Source: Candidatus Woesearchaeota archaeon
GTDB lineage: Archaea > Nanobdellota > Nanobdellia > Woesearchaeales > JASKKU01
NCBI GenBank assembly: GCA_011045925.1
Contig: DSBS01000056.1
Span: forward strand, 1 to 6,522
Direction: 5' to 3'
DNA: 6,522 nucleotides
The translations under genes were made by a program, and so were the position numbers. Positions within the stretch are counted from its first letter, which is position 1. Each line of letters begins with the position of its first letter. Of the stretch, positions 1 to 6,377 are shown piece by piece. Under the pieces are notes generated by a model. The model was not told the origin of the DNA. It worked only from the letters and a program-made list of their open reading frames with translations, and searched no databases.

Positions 1-626
1 AGCCATCTTAATGCTAGTGTAGCCTGAATCCCTGCAACAGATATGGGCAAGCTTCCGAAAACACTTGTCTGCTCGGCTTCTTTTCTGGGCTTTTCCTTCT
101 GGTCAATAAAGCAGGCAAGGCAGGCTCCTTCTTCATAAGGAGCAATTAAGGAAGCATAACCAATAAAGCCCTCAACACTTGCGTAAACAAAAGGCTTCTT
201 AACTTCAAAGCAGGATTTGTTTATTATTTCCCTGGATTTCAGGTTGTCAGTGCAGTCCAGCACAAGGTCTGACCTGCGTATAATCTCAGTGGCATTATTC
301 TCATGAAGCCTTACCCTTATTGACTCAGGCTCTTTCCCAATAATCCTGCTGATTTTTTCTGCACAGGCATCAGCCTTGCTCTTTCCCAGGTCATCCATCG
401 TGAAGTTCTGCCGTTGGATATTTTCAAGGGATACCTTATCATCATCAATTAAAATAACGCTGGCTCCTGATCTAGCTGAGAGTTCCCCTGAAAAAGATCC
501 CAGGCCTCCGCACCCGACAACAAGTATTGTCTTTTCCTGGAGGAGTTTTCTCTTCTTAACCCCAATAACCTTATCCTGCCTGCTGAAAAATTCAGCTTCC
601 CATTGCTCAATTATGTTTATGCTCAT
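1..626 (-). CDS. ThiF/MoeB/HesA-family E1-like adenylating enzyme (3' end cut by window edge)
   Basis: The first 208 residues are visible, starting with ATG at 626-624. The family adenylates the C-terminal glycine of a beta-grasp sulfur-carrier or ubiquitin-like protein (ThiS, MoaD, SAMP) in the cytoplasm. Visible motifs: FFSRQ at 13-17, where R16 aligns with the ATP-contacting arginine; the nucleotide loop GCGGLG at 38-43; DDDKV at 61-65; NIQRQ at 69-73; a lysine at 82; DCTDN at 124-128; and CLAC at 169-172, the first half of the usual zinc site. The second CxxC would lie beyond the edge. In the segment aligned with MoeB/ThiF just before VxG-LP (residues 183-193), the usual TC is replaced by EA, so the thioester/acyl-disulfide cysteine appears absent. 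Family membership is very likely; the specific role (thiamine, molybdopterin, tRNA thiolation or protein conjugation) cannot be decided because no partner carrier gene is in view. It is transcribed divergently from the prepilin peptidase gene. Confidence 0.93.
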   Translation of the reverse strand, partial: MSINIIEQWEAEFFSRQDKVIGVKKRKLLQEKTILVVGCGGLGSFSGELSARSGASVILIDDDKVSLENIQRQNFTMDDLGKSKADACAEKISRIIGKEPESIRVRLHENNATEIIRRSDLVLDCTDNLKSREIINKSCFEVKKPFVYASVEGFIGYASLIAPYEEGACLACFIDQKEKPRKEAEQTSVFGSLPISVAGIQATLALRW

Positions 627-684
627 TTTATTAAAACATCTCGGGCTTATCAAAAAGTTTAATAAGCTCTTTGTTTTTTTAAGG
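627..684. promoter_or_regulatory. Divergent promoter between E1-like gene and prepilin peptidase gene
   Basis: This 58-bp gap must hold both promoters. On the plus strand, AAAAAG followed by TTTAATAA (652-665) resembles an archaeal BRE/TATA element. Its centre is about 24 bases before the ATG at 685, which fits a leaderless transcript; no properly spaced Shine-Dalgarno precedes that start. On the minus strand the same bases read TTATTAAA, about 35 bases before the ATG at 626, giving a leader of roughly 8-10 bases. The element may therefore serve both directions. This is inferred from consensus and spacing only. Confidence 0.5.
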
Positions 685-1851
685 ATGATGATTTACATTA
701 TTAAGTTTTCCGTGGCCTTTCTTTACCTTTTTGTCTCAAGCATAAAAGATATAAAGTCAAGAGAGGTGTGGAACTGGCTGAGCTATACTCTTATTGTTCT
801 TGGCTTCTCTCTTAATGCTTTCTTTTCGGTTTTCTATATGGACTCTTCCTTTATTCTGGGTTCTCTGGCTGGATTTTTTGCTGCAATGGGCTTCTCTTTC
901 CTTATGTATTTTTCAGGCCAGTGGGGAGGTGGTGATGCAAAAGTGCTAATGGGCTTGGGCGCTTTGATGGGTCTGCCTCTTACACTAGCACCAAAAGAGC
1001 ATATTCTTTCCTTAAGCTTTTTCCTGCTTTGCTCGATTTTTGCCGGGGCCCTCTATGGGCTGGCCTGGGTTTTTTATACAATCCTAAAAAACAGGAAGGC
1101 ATTTTCAAAAGAGTACAATAAACTTGCCAGAAAGCATGCTAAGCTGAGAAGGCTTTTTTTTACAGTATGCCTGCTTCTTGTGGCTGCTTCACTTTTCTTT
1201 CCCTCCTTTTTAAGGATTTATGTTGCGGGCTCAGCATTAATGTGCCTTCTTGTATTCCTGCTTTACCTTTCTCTTAAGAACCTGGAGTCAGTTGCTATGA
1301 TTAAAAGTATTCCAGTATCAAAGCTTACAGAAGGGGACTGGGTAAAAGAGGAGATCAGGGCAAAAATGAAAGGCATGAGCTACCTAGACTACATTCTTTT
1401 CAGGCAGTATGACAACCTCAATTCCATCTCTTACATATATACGCTTTATTACAGGTTTATCAGGTTTACTCCGCTTGGAAAAAGCCGCCCTGAAAGCCCT
1501 AAAGAGTTCCAGCGCAGCAGAATTTCAAAGAAGCTGGGAAAAGAGCTCGGCCTTACAGTCAGGGAATTACAAGCAAAAAGCCATAAGGCTCTTTCAGGTA
1601 AGGCTAAAAAGAAAATGCAGGAAAACGGCTTCCTTATTGATTCTGGTGAGATAGTGGTATGCGGTACAGGAGACCTTGGGCTTCTTAATTCCCAGATAGC
1701 AATGCTCAAAAATCTTTTAGGCAGCTCGCACACCCTTAAAGTGAAAGAAGGGATGCCTTTCCTGCCGTCTTTTTTTCTGGCGCTCCTGCTTCAGGTTGGA
1801 GTTTATTATGTCATCATGAGCACTCCTGAATTGGCTGTTTTGTTGTTTTAG
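685..1851 (+). CDS. Archaeal prepilin peptidase (A24 family, PibD/FlaK/EppA-like) with C-terminal A24 domain
   Basis: This is a 388-residue integral membrane aspartic protease. The family cleaves class III signal peptides of archaellin- and pilin-like precursors on the cytoplasmic side of the membrane. The first catalytic aspartate is D22 in a KDIKSREVWNW context (21-31), just after the first membrane segment (about 3-20). The second is D84 in the GxGD motif GGGDAK (81-86). Further hydrophobic segments lie near 32-52, 56-77, 107-133, 157-173, 178-199 and 359-388. The tail begins with IPVSKLTEGDWV (209-220) and ends with KVKEGMPFLPSFF (352-364), both typical of the archaeal A24 C-terminal domain, so the length above the minimal 230-240 residues of PibD/FlaK is expected. 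The reading frame stays open upstream to 376, but that part runs antisense to the E1-like gene. The tandem ATGs at 685 and 688 are preferred because the membrane segment and promoter spacing fit. No pilin genes are in view. Confidence 0.9.
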   Translation: MMIYIIKFSVAFLYLFVSSIKDIKSREVWNWLSYTLIVLGFSLNAFFSVFYMDSSFILGSLAGFFAAMGFSFLMYFSGQWGGGDAKVLMGLGALMGLPLTLAPKEHILSLSFFLLCSIFAGALYGLAWVFYTILKNRKAFSKEYNKLARKHAKLRRLFFTVCLLLVAASLFFPSFLRIYVAGSALMCLLVFLLYLSLKNLESVAMIKSIPVSKLTEGDWVKEEIRAKMKGMSYLDYILFRQYDNLNSISYIYTLYYRFIRFTPLGKSRPESPKEFQRSRISKKLGKELGLTVRELQAKSHKALSGKAKKKMQENGFLIDSGEIVVCGTGDLGLLNSQIAMLKNLLGSSHTLKVKEGMPFLPSFFLALLLQVGVYYVIMSTPELAVLLF

Positions 1852-1876
1852 CAAGTTTTAATTGATTAATCCTTTT
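1838..1876 (+). terminator. Possible oligo-T terminator of the prepilin peptidase gene
   Basis: Four TTTT runs occur on the plus strand at 1838-1841, 1846-1849, 1856-1859 and 1873-1876, spanning the stop codon and the 6-bp convergent gap. Archaeal RNA polymerase often terminates at such clusters without a hairpin, and I see no strong hairpin here. The opposite strand lacks comparable T runs, so this would act on plus-strand transcription only. The region is generally AT-rich, so chance is possible. Confidence 0.35.
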
Positions 1877-3195
1877 AATTCCCCAATAAGCTCATCCAGG
1901 TCTTCTTTGCTCTTTGCCTCTGCGTTGAGCCTTACCAAAGGCTCTGTGTTGCTCTTCCTTATATTAAACCAGGTTGCTTCTCCCAGCTCAACGGTTATTC
2001 CATCCATCTCATTAATCTTGCTTGCTGAGAATTTCTCTTTAATCCTGCTTATCACAGCATCAGCATTCTTCACCCTAAAATTCATCTCAGGGCTCTTTGC
2101 AAAAACCCGGTAAGAGCTCAGGATTTCAGAAAGCTTTCTCCTGTCTTCTTCCAGGGCTTCAAGGATTTTCAGCAGCGCAAATATAGCATCATCAATGCAG
2201 AAGTTTTCCTTAAACATCACATGACCGGAAAGCTCAGCGCCAAACAGCCCTCCTTCCTCGCGCAGCAGCTTTTTGTAAAAAGGGTTCCCAACCCTGACCC
2301 TGACAGGGATGCCGCCGTTGTCATTAATCACCTTTTCCACAGCCCTGCTGCATCTCAGGTCGTAGTAAACCTTTTCTCCGGAATGCTCCTTAAGGCAGTG
2401 CTCAGCAAGAAAAGCAATGATGTAATCCATCTGGTGAAATTCTCCTTTTTCATCAATAATGCCTATCCTGTCTCCATCGCCGTCAAACGCAAACCCTAAA
2501 TCTGCCTTCTCTTCAATAACCCTTTTCTTAAGCTCCTCAAGCGTCTCCTCTTTGATAGGGTTGGCTTCATGATTAGGAAAATCCCCATCAGCTTCAATGA
2601 AAAGCGGATAAAAATCAAGCCCAAGCCTTTTAGCAACTCTGTCAAAAACCAGCCCTGCAATCCCGTTTCCAAAGTCAATTGCAATCCTGCCCTTGTATTT
2701 TATATCAAGCTTTTTAGAGAGGTATTCAGAATAGAAGGCAACAGCATCTTTCCCTGAAACCATTCCTTTCTGTTGTGGCTCTGAGAACCTCTTTAGCAAG
2801 TAAAGCCTTTCAATCTCTTTCAGTCCATTTTCAGAAAAAATCATTTCGCTTCCCCTGGAAAGCTTTAAGCCATTGTACTGCTTAGGGTTATGTGAGGCAG
2901 TGACCATTATGCTAAAGTCAGCAAGCCCTGCCTCTACAGCATAATAGCTAAGGAAAGTTGTAACCTCACCAATAAGCACAGCATCAAAGCCTGAGTCAGT
3001 AACCCCTTTTGTAACAGATTCGTAGATTGACGGCGAGCTCTTCCTCGCATCCATTCCTATTGCAATCCTACATCTTTCCAGCTTGTATTTCTTCCTGATA
3101 AAATCTGCAAATGCCCTTGCTATCTGATAGGCTTTCTTTTCATCTATTTCTTTAGGGTAATGCCCCCTGATGTCATATGCATGAAATAATCCCAT
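1858..3195 (-). CDS. manB: Phosphomannomutase/phosphoglucomutase (alpha-D-phosphohexomutase family)
   Basis: This complete 445-residue cytoplasmic enzyme interconverts hexose 6- and 1-phosphates, supplying mannose-1-P or glucose-1-P for nucleotide sugars and glycans. All four family signatures are present: the phosphoserine loop TASHNP at 99-104 (S101), the magnesium loop DGDGDR at 238-243, the sugar-binding loop GAELSGH at 319-325 and the phosphate-binding loop RKSNTEP at 413-419. The N-terminus (AYDIRG, 6-11) and the residues after the sugar loop look like the PMM/PGM (AlgC-like) group rather than GlmM, whose loop is usually GGEQSGH; sugar preference cannot be read with certainty. Length is normal (about 450). 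It is the second gene of a minus-strand operon, 18 bp after the YchF-like GTPase, and its 3' end meets the prepilin peptidase gene with a 6-bp gap. Confidence 0.95.
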   Translation of the reverse strand: MGLFHAYDIRGHYPKEIDEKKAYQIARAFADFIRKKYKLERCRIAIGMDARKSSPSIYESVTKGVTDSGFDAVLIGEVTTFLSYYAVEAGLADFSIMVTASHNPKQYNGLKLSRGSEMIFSENGLKEIERLYLLKRFSEPQQKGMVSGKDAVAFYSEYLSKKLDIKYKGRIAIDFGNGIAGLVFDRVAKRLGLDFYPLFIEADGDFPNHEANPIKEETLEELKKRVIEEKADLGFAFDGDGDRIGIIDEKGEFHQMDYIIAFLAEHCLKEHSGEKVYYDLRCSRAVEKVINDNGGIPVRVRVGNPFYKKLLREEGGLFGAELSGHVMFKENFCIDDAIFALLKILEALEEDRRKLSEILSSYRVFAKSPEMNFRVKNADAVISRIKEKFSASKINEMDGITVELGEATWFNIRKSNTEPLVRLNAEAKSKEDLDELIGELKGLIN

Positions 3196-3205
3196 TTTCT
3201 CACAT

Positions 3206-3211
3206 CTCCTT
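3206..3211 (-). promoter_or_regulatory. Shine-Dalgarno site of the phosphohexomutase gene
   Basis: The minus strand reads AAGGAG ten bases before the ATG at 3195-3193 and just two bases after the stop codon of the upstream GTPase gene. It fits the archaeal 16S 3' end and supports both the start codon choice and translation as an internal operon gene. Confidence 0.65.
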
Positions 3212-3213
3212 AT

Positions 3214-4410
3214 TTATCCCCTTGCGTGGATCTCTATCACATCCCCGCTTTTTAGCTTATGGTCTTTTCCGACCGTCTGCTTTTTCTTGATATCCGTTGC
3301 TTTAATGAAATTGTCTCCCAGGTCTGAGTGAACCTTGTAAGCAAAATCCAGTGCAGTGCTGTTTTTTGGAAGTATGAAGCAGTCTGGGAGCACATTCCCG
3401 AACTGGTCAGCAAGCTTGCTAACCCCGGCAGGGAATACGTAGATGCATCTCAGCACAGAGAACACAGCCTCGTTCAACACATCCTGCACTCCGGTGCTCT
3501 TAAGCCTGGCAAGAATCTTCTCTTTCACAAAAGAAAGCGCAGCCTTTTGCTTTTCAGACAAGGAATCTTCGTTGATAATCTCAAACCCACTATCGCCAGG
3601 AATGTATTTTATCATCCCTTTGAGAGAAGCCTCCCTCAGCGCAAGCTCAGACTCAGAGCTTGTTGGAATTATAGTAATATCTTTGAACTTTTCTCTAATT
3701 GCTTCCAGGTTTTTTTCAGCGCTAGGATAGTCTATCTTATTGGCAGCGATAATTATCGGCTTAGTCTTTTTTCTCAGCAATGACGCAAACATCTTAAGCT
3801 CTTGCTCGCTCCATTTGGCAATCTCATTGGAAAGCCCAAGCTCCCTTAAGCATTCCTTAACAATATCGTCAGTTACATTTAATCCTGAAAACTGCTTTAC
3901 AATCGCCTTCACAGGGTCAGCGTGCTCAAGCGCAACTTGCTTTGAAAACTTGCTCCACACTTTAAGGAATATCTGGAAGAACCACATGTTAAGCTCATTC
4001 TCAAGAAAAAGCACATCATTCTCAGGGTTGTAAGACAGAGGCTCAACAGGCTCGCCATTCGCATTTGTAGAGCCTGACACATCAATTACATGAACAAGCA
4101 CATCGGCCTGCCTTAAGTCATCTAGAAACTGGTTTCCCATCCCCTTACCCTCATGCGCCCCAGGCACCAGTCCGGCAACGTCAAGGAGCTCTACAGGCAC
4201 AAACCTGTTATGGTCAATGCAAAAGCCCTCTCTTGGCTTGCACTGCGTGTTAAAAAACTTGTCAGCACACTCAACCCTTACATAGCCAATTCCTCTATTT
4301 GGCTTTATGGTTACAAAGGGGTAATTAGCAATCTCTGTGTTGGCTAGTGTGCACGCTTTGAAGAAGGTACTTTTCCCTACATTAGGTTTTCCTACAATAC
4401 CTATCAGCAT
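3214..4410 (-). CDS. YchF/OLA1-like Obg-family GTPase with TGS domain (archaeal type)
   Basis: This complete 398-residue cytoplasmic P-loop NTPase belongs to a family associated with ribosomes and translation or stress control; the exact cellular role is unsettled. Visible elements: G1 GKPNVGKST at 7-15; the switch-I threonine in PFVTIKPN (T34); G3 DVAGL at 77-81 with a leucine where Ras-type GTPases carry the catalytic glutamine; H86 of the HAS-GTPase type in GAHEGKG; G4 NKID at 224-227; and G5 around SSE at 251-253. A helical insertion covers about 132-212, and a TGS domain covers about 322-397. Bacterial and eukaryotic YchF/OLA1 carry NMxE at G4 and prefer ATP; NKID here predicts GTP. The start is set by the P-loop being right at the N-terminus, as usual for the family. 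It is the first gene of an operon with the phosphohexomutase and is divergent from apgM. Confidence 0.95.
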   Translation of the reverse strand: MLIGIVGKPNVGKSTFFKACTLANTEIANYPFVTIKPNRGIGYVRVECADKFFNTQCKPREGFCIDHNRFVPVELLDVAGLVPGAHEGKGMGNQFLDDLRQADVLVHVIDVSGSTNANGEPVEPLSYNPENDVLFLENELNMWFFQIFLKVWSKFSKQVALEHADPVKAIVKQFSGLNVTDDIVKECLRELGLSNEIAKWSEQELKMFASLLRKKTKPIIIAANKIDYPSAEKNLEAIREKFKDITIIPTSSESELALREASLKGMIKYIPGDSGFEIINEDSLSEKQKAALSFVKEKILARLKSTGVQDVLNEAVFSVLRCIYVFPAGVSKLADQFGNVLPDCFILPKNSTALDFAYKVHSDLGDNFIKATDIKKKQTVGKDHKLKSGDVIEIHARG

Positions 4411-4415
4411 TCTGC

Positions 4416-4457
4416 ATCACTTAACAAGCATCTGCCAGCCTCGCTCTTTTAATATTT
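4416..4457 (-). promoter_or_regulatory. Promoter and ribosome binding site of the GTPase-phosphohexomutase operon
   Basis: On the minus strand, an AAATATTAAA element (4457-4448) is centred about 43 bases before the ATG at 4410, predicting a leader of roughly 18 bases. GTGAT at 4420-4416 within that leader can pair with the archaeal anti-Shine-Dalgarno (ATCAC) five bases before the start. A second AT-rich block with TTTAAA lies farther up at 4479-4484 and is an alternative. These calls rest on consensus and spacing only. Confidence 0.45.
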
Positions 4458-4505
4458 TCTATTTAGTGTTTAGTAAAGTTTAAATAGTAATGTATTCAGT
4501 TATTG

Positions 4506-4545
4506 TATAAATTATATGAGTATAGGTATTTACACAATTTTGAGG
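4506..4545 (+). promoter_or_regulatory. TATA box and ribosome binding site of the apgM operon
   Basis: TATAAATTATAT at 4506-4517 is the best TATA-like element of the 144-bp AT-rich gap and predicts transcription starting near 4533-4537, a leader of about 20 bases. GAGG at 4542-4545 lies nine bases before the ATG at 4555 and fits a Shine-Dalgarno. I see no riboswitch-like structure, small RNA or small gene in the rest of the 4411-4554 gap. Confidence 0.55.
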
Positions 4546-4554
4546 CGCATTTAA

Positions 4555-5769
4555 ATGCCAAAAAAAGCAGTTTTAATTGTAATTGACGGCCTTGGAGACC
4601 TTCCCTGCCCTGAATTGAAAGGCATGACTCCTCTTGAGGCAGCAAAAAAGCCGGTTATAGATTCCCTGTCCGCTGAGGGAGAGACCGGCTTTATGAATAC
4701 AATAGCTCCTGGAGTTATCCCTGGAAGCGATACAGCTCACCTTGCATTGTTTGGCTATGACCCTTACTTGTTTTATTTTGGGAGGGGAATATATGAGGCG
4801 CTTGGCGCAGGGTTCGAGCTCGAGGAAAGTGATGTTGCATTCAGGGCAAACCTTGCTACCTTAAAGGATAGCATTATCAAAGACAGGAGAGCTGGCAGGG
4901 ATGACAAGTACATGAAGGAGCTTTATTCTTCTGTTGATGGCATGAAAATCGAGGATATTAAGGTTATCTCAAAGCATACCAGCGAGCATAGGGGTGTTGT
5001 TATTTTCAGGGGAAACGGCCTTTCCAACTTAATTACTGATGCAGATCCTCACAAAACAGGAGAAAAACCTCTTGAAAGCAAGCCGAAAGATAATTCGCTT
5101 CAGGCAGACAAGGCTGCAAGATTGCTTAACGAGTTTACCCGAAGGGGCATTGAGCTTCTTAGCAATTCAGAATGGAACCAGAAGAGGGTAAAGGAAGGGT
5201 TTCTGCCTGGAAATGTAATCCTGCTAAGAGGTGCAGGGGCTTACAGAAAGGTTGACTCACTTGAGAAAAGGTTTGGTATAAGAATGTCCTGCGTAGCAGG
5301 CGGCGCCTTATATAAAGGCGTAGCCAGGTTTGTTGGCATGAAAGTTCTGAATGTTCTGGGAGCTACAGGAGACAAGAATACAAGCCTGAAAGCCAAGCTG
5401 GATGCAGCGGTTAAGGCAAAAGAGGAAAGCGACATTGTATTCCTTCACATAAAAGCTCCTGACTCATTTAGCCACGACGGAAAGCCTGTTGAAAAAAAGC
5501 AATTCATAGAGAAAATTGACAAGGAAGTAATGAAAGAAATAAAAGAAAACTTTGATGTTGTGGCCTTGACAGGAGACCACTCAACACCCTGCTCAATGAA
5601 AGAGCACTCAGGAGATGCAGTCCCGGTTCTGGTTTGGGGCAAGAACTGCAGGAAAGACAAAGGAATTTTTTCAGAATCCAATCCATCGCCTACGCTTTTT
5701 ATAAGAGGGCTTGATGTGCTTAACATCCTGCTCTCAAAAATAGAAAAGCTGGATAAGTTTGGTGAGTAA
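4555..5769 (+). CDS. apgM: Cofactor-independent phosphoglycerate mutase, archaeal type (ApgM)
   Basis: This complete 404-residue cytoplasmic enzyme of the alkaline phosphatase superfamily interconverts 3- and 2-phosphoglycerate in glycolysis and gluconeogenesis, using two divalent metal ions and a phosphoserine intermediate. Metal and catalytic residues are in place: IDGLGD at 10-15 (D11), the nucleophile S58 in PGSDTAH (56-62), D303 and H307 in APDSFSHDG (301-309), D341-H342 in TGDHSTP (339-345) and H351 in KEHSGD (349-354). Length matches the archaeal family at about 400 residues and is shorter than the roughly 510-residue bacterial GpmI, which has a different arrangement. The start is supported by the family N-terminus and the GAGG site upstream. 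It leads a two-gene plus-strand operon; the next gene begins 8 bp after the stop. Confidence 0.96.
   Translation: MPKKAVLIVIDGLGDLPCPELKGMTPLEAAKKPVIDSLSAEGETGFMNTIAPGVIPGSDTAHLALFGYDPYLFYFGRGIYEALGAGFELEESDVAFRANLATLKDSIIKDRRAGRDDKYMKELYSSVDGMKIEDIKVISKHTSEHRGVVIFRGNGLSNLITDADPHKTGEKPLESKPKDNSLQADKAARLLNEFTRRGIELLSNSEWNQKRVKEGFLPGNVILLRGAGAYRKVDSLEKRFGIRMSCVAGGALYKGVARFVGMKVLNVLGATGDKNTSLKAKLDAAVKAKEESDIVFLHIKAPDSFSHDGKPVEKKQFIEKIDKEVMKEIKENFDVVALTGDHSTPCSMKEHSGDAVPVLVWGKNCRKDKGIFSESNPSPTLFIRGLDVLNILLSKIEKLDKFGE
5761..5765 (+). promoter_or_regulatory. Candidate Shine-Dalgarno inside the apgM 3' end for the downstream gene
   Basis: GGTGA, the core of the archaeal Shine-Dalgarno, overlaps the last sense codons of apgM and ends 12 bases before the ATG at 5778. 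A closer AAAGGA (5771-5775) leaves only two bases before the start and is less suitable. Either arrangement would couple translation of the two genes. Confidence 0.4.
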
Positions 5770-5777
5770 AAAGGAAA

Positions 5778-6353
5778 ATGTACAGCGTGCTTGAAGATAT
5801 AACCGAGGAAGAGTTCCCTGACGTAGTAAAAAGGCTTAAGGCAGTGGAGTCTGAGCAAGGCAATGTGGTGAAAACTTTTGAAGAGGAAGATGCTTCAACC
5901 TCTTACCTTGTCGGAAAAGGCTCAAATCCCCGTGGCAGCCTTGCAAAGGAGATTACAAAAAAAGAGTGTGAGATGCTCTTTTCAAAAGGTGTAATACATG
6001 CAAAAGCAAGGGATGCAGCACTTAAGACACGCCATGGGAAGCTTACTCACAGGGAATGGCTCTTCAGCAGCACTCACAGCGAATTCCCTGATAAACTGCG
6101 CAGGAGGCTTTCAAAAATCACAGCAGCAAAGCTTATATCAGCATCATTTCTTTTTTTTTCAGGGATACTTTTTATTGCTTCTGGCTCATCAATAACAGGC
6201 AATTTTGTTGCTGGAAACATTTTCTCAAGCCCAGGCGATTATATCCTGTTTTCTGTTGTGGCTTTTTCCCTGGCTTCATTTAGCATTCTTAGCATAGCTA
6301 AGTCAAGGGAAGAAAGGCTGCACAGCCTTGCAAGGGCAGTGCATGGGCTTTAG
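5778..6353 (+). CDS. Unrecognised protein with soluble N-terminal part and two C-terminal membrane segments
   Basis: I do not recognise this 191-residue protein. Residues 1-37 are acidic with scattered hydrophobics and may form a helix. Residues 40-115 are basic and polar, with small motifs such as GKGSNPRGS (46-54) and KARDAALKTRHG (76-87), four histidines (74, 86, 91, 100) and the only cysteine at 64. A strongly basic RRRLSK (108-113) precedes a first membrane segment (about 116-136); after a short SITGN-containing loop a second follows (about 154-174), then a charged tail (KSREERLH, 175-182). By the positive-inside rule both ends are cytoplasmic, so the basic region would face the cytosol at the membrane. 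There is no cleavable signal peptide. It sits 8 bp after apgM, so it is probably co-transcribed. Codon use looks like its neighbours, giving no sign of transfer. The ORF is convincing as a gene by length, spacing and composition, but its function is unknown. Confidence 0.8.
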   Translation: MYSVLEDITEEEFPDVVKRLKAVESEQGNVVKTFEEEDASTSYLVGKGSNPRGSLAKEITKKECEMLFSKGVIHAKARDAALKTRHGKLTHREWLFSSTHSEFPDKLRRRLSKITAAKLISASFLFFSGILFIASGSSITGNFVAGNIFSSPGDYILFSVVAFSLASFSILSIAKSREERLHSLARAVHGL

Positions 6354-6377
6354 CCGTTTCCAGAAGAATCCGTTTTC

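Noticed and set aside
1..626. E1-like protein as part of a bacterial ubiquitin-like antiphage or CBASS-type operon
   Set aside because: There is no E2, JAB protease, cyclase or effector next to it; the adjacent genes are housekeeping and divergent. The missing left side could change this view.
376..684. In-frame N-terminal extension of the prepilin peptidase back to an ATG at 376 (or 613/619)
   Set aside because: This part is the reverse complement of the E1-like coding sequence, its translation does not resemble an A24 protease, and the promoter-like element at 652-665 would lie inside it. The starts at 613 and 619 would also overlap the E1-like start.
3328..3783. A 151-codon plus-strand open frame antisense to the GTPase gene
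   Set aside because: It is fully covered by a strongly conserved GTPase coding region, has no promoter or ribosome site, and its translation shows no domain-like pattern.
4411..4500. Possible C/D box guide RNA (GTGATGC and CTGA-like boxes on the minus strand)
   Set aside because: The boxes are in the wrong order (D-like before C-like), too far apart, and the C-like box is better explained as the ribosome binding site of the GTPase gene.
5291..5328. Perfect inverted repeat CGCCTT-ATATA-AAGGCG flanked by GCGTAGC-like direct repeats
   Set aside because: It lies inside apgM and encodes the well-conserved segment around AGGALYKGVAR, so coding constraint explains it; there is no T tract after it and no sign of insertion.
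6033..6038. RHG tripeptide in the unknown membrane protein, suggesting a histidine phosphatase
   Set aside because: The family motif must sit at the end of the first strand near the N-terminus and be followed by further conserved histidine and arginine sites. Here it is at residues 85-87 in a basic polar stretch with none of these.
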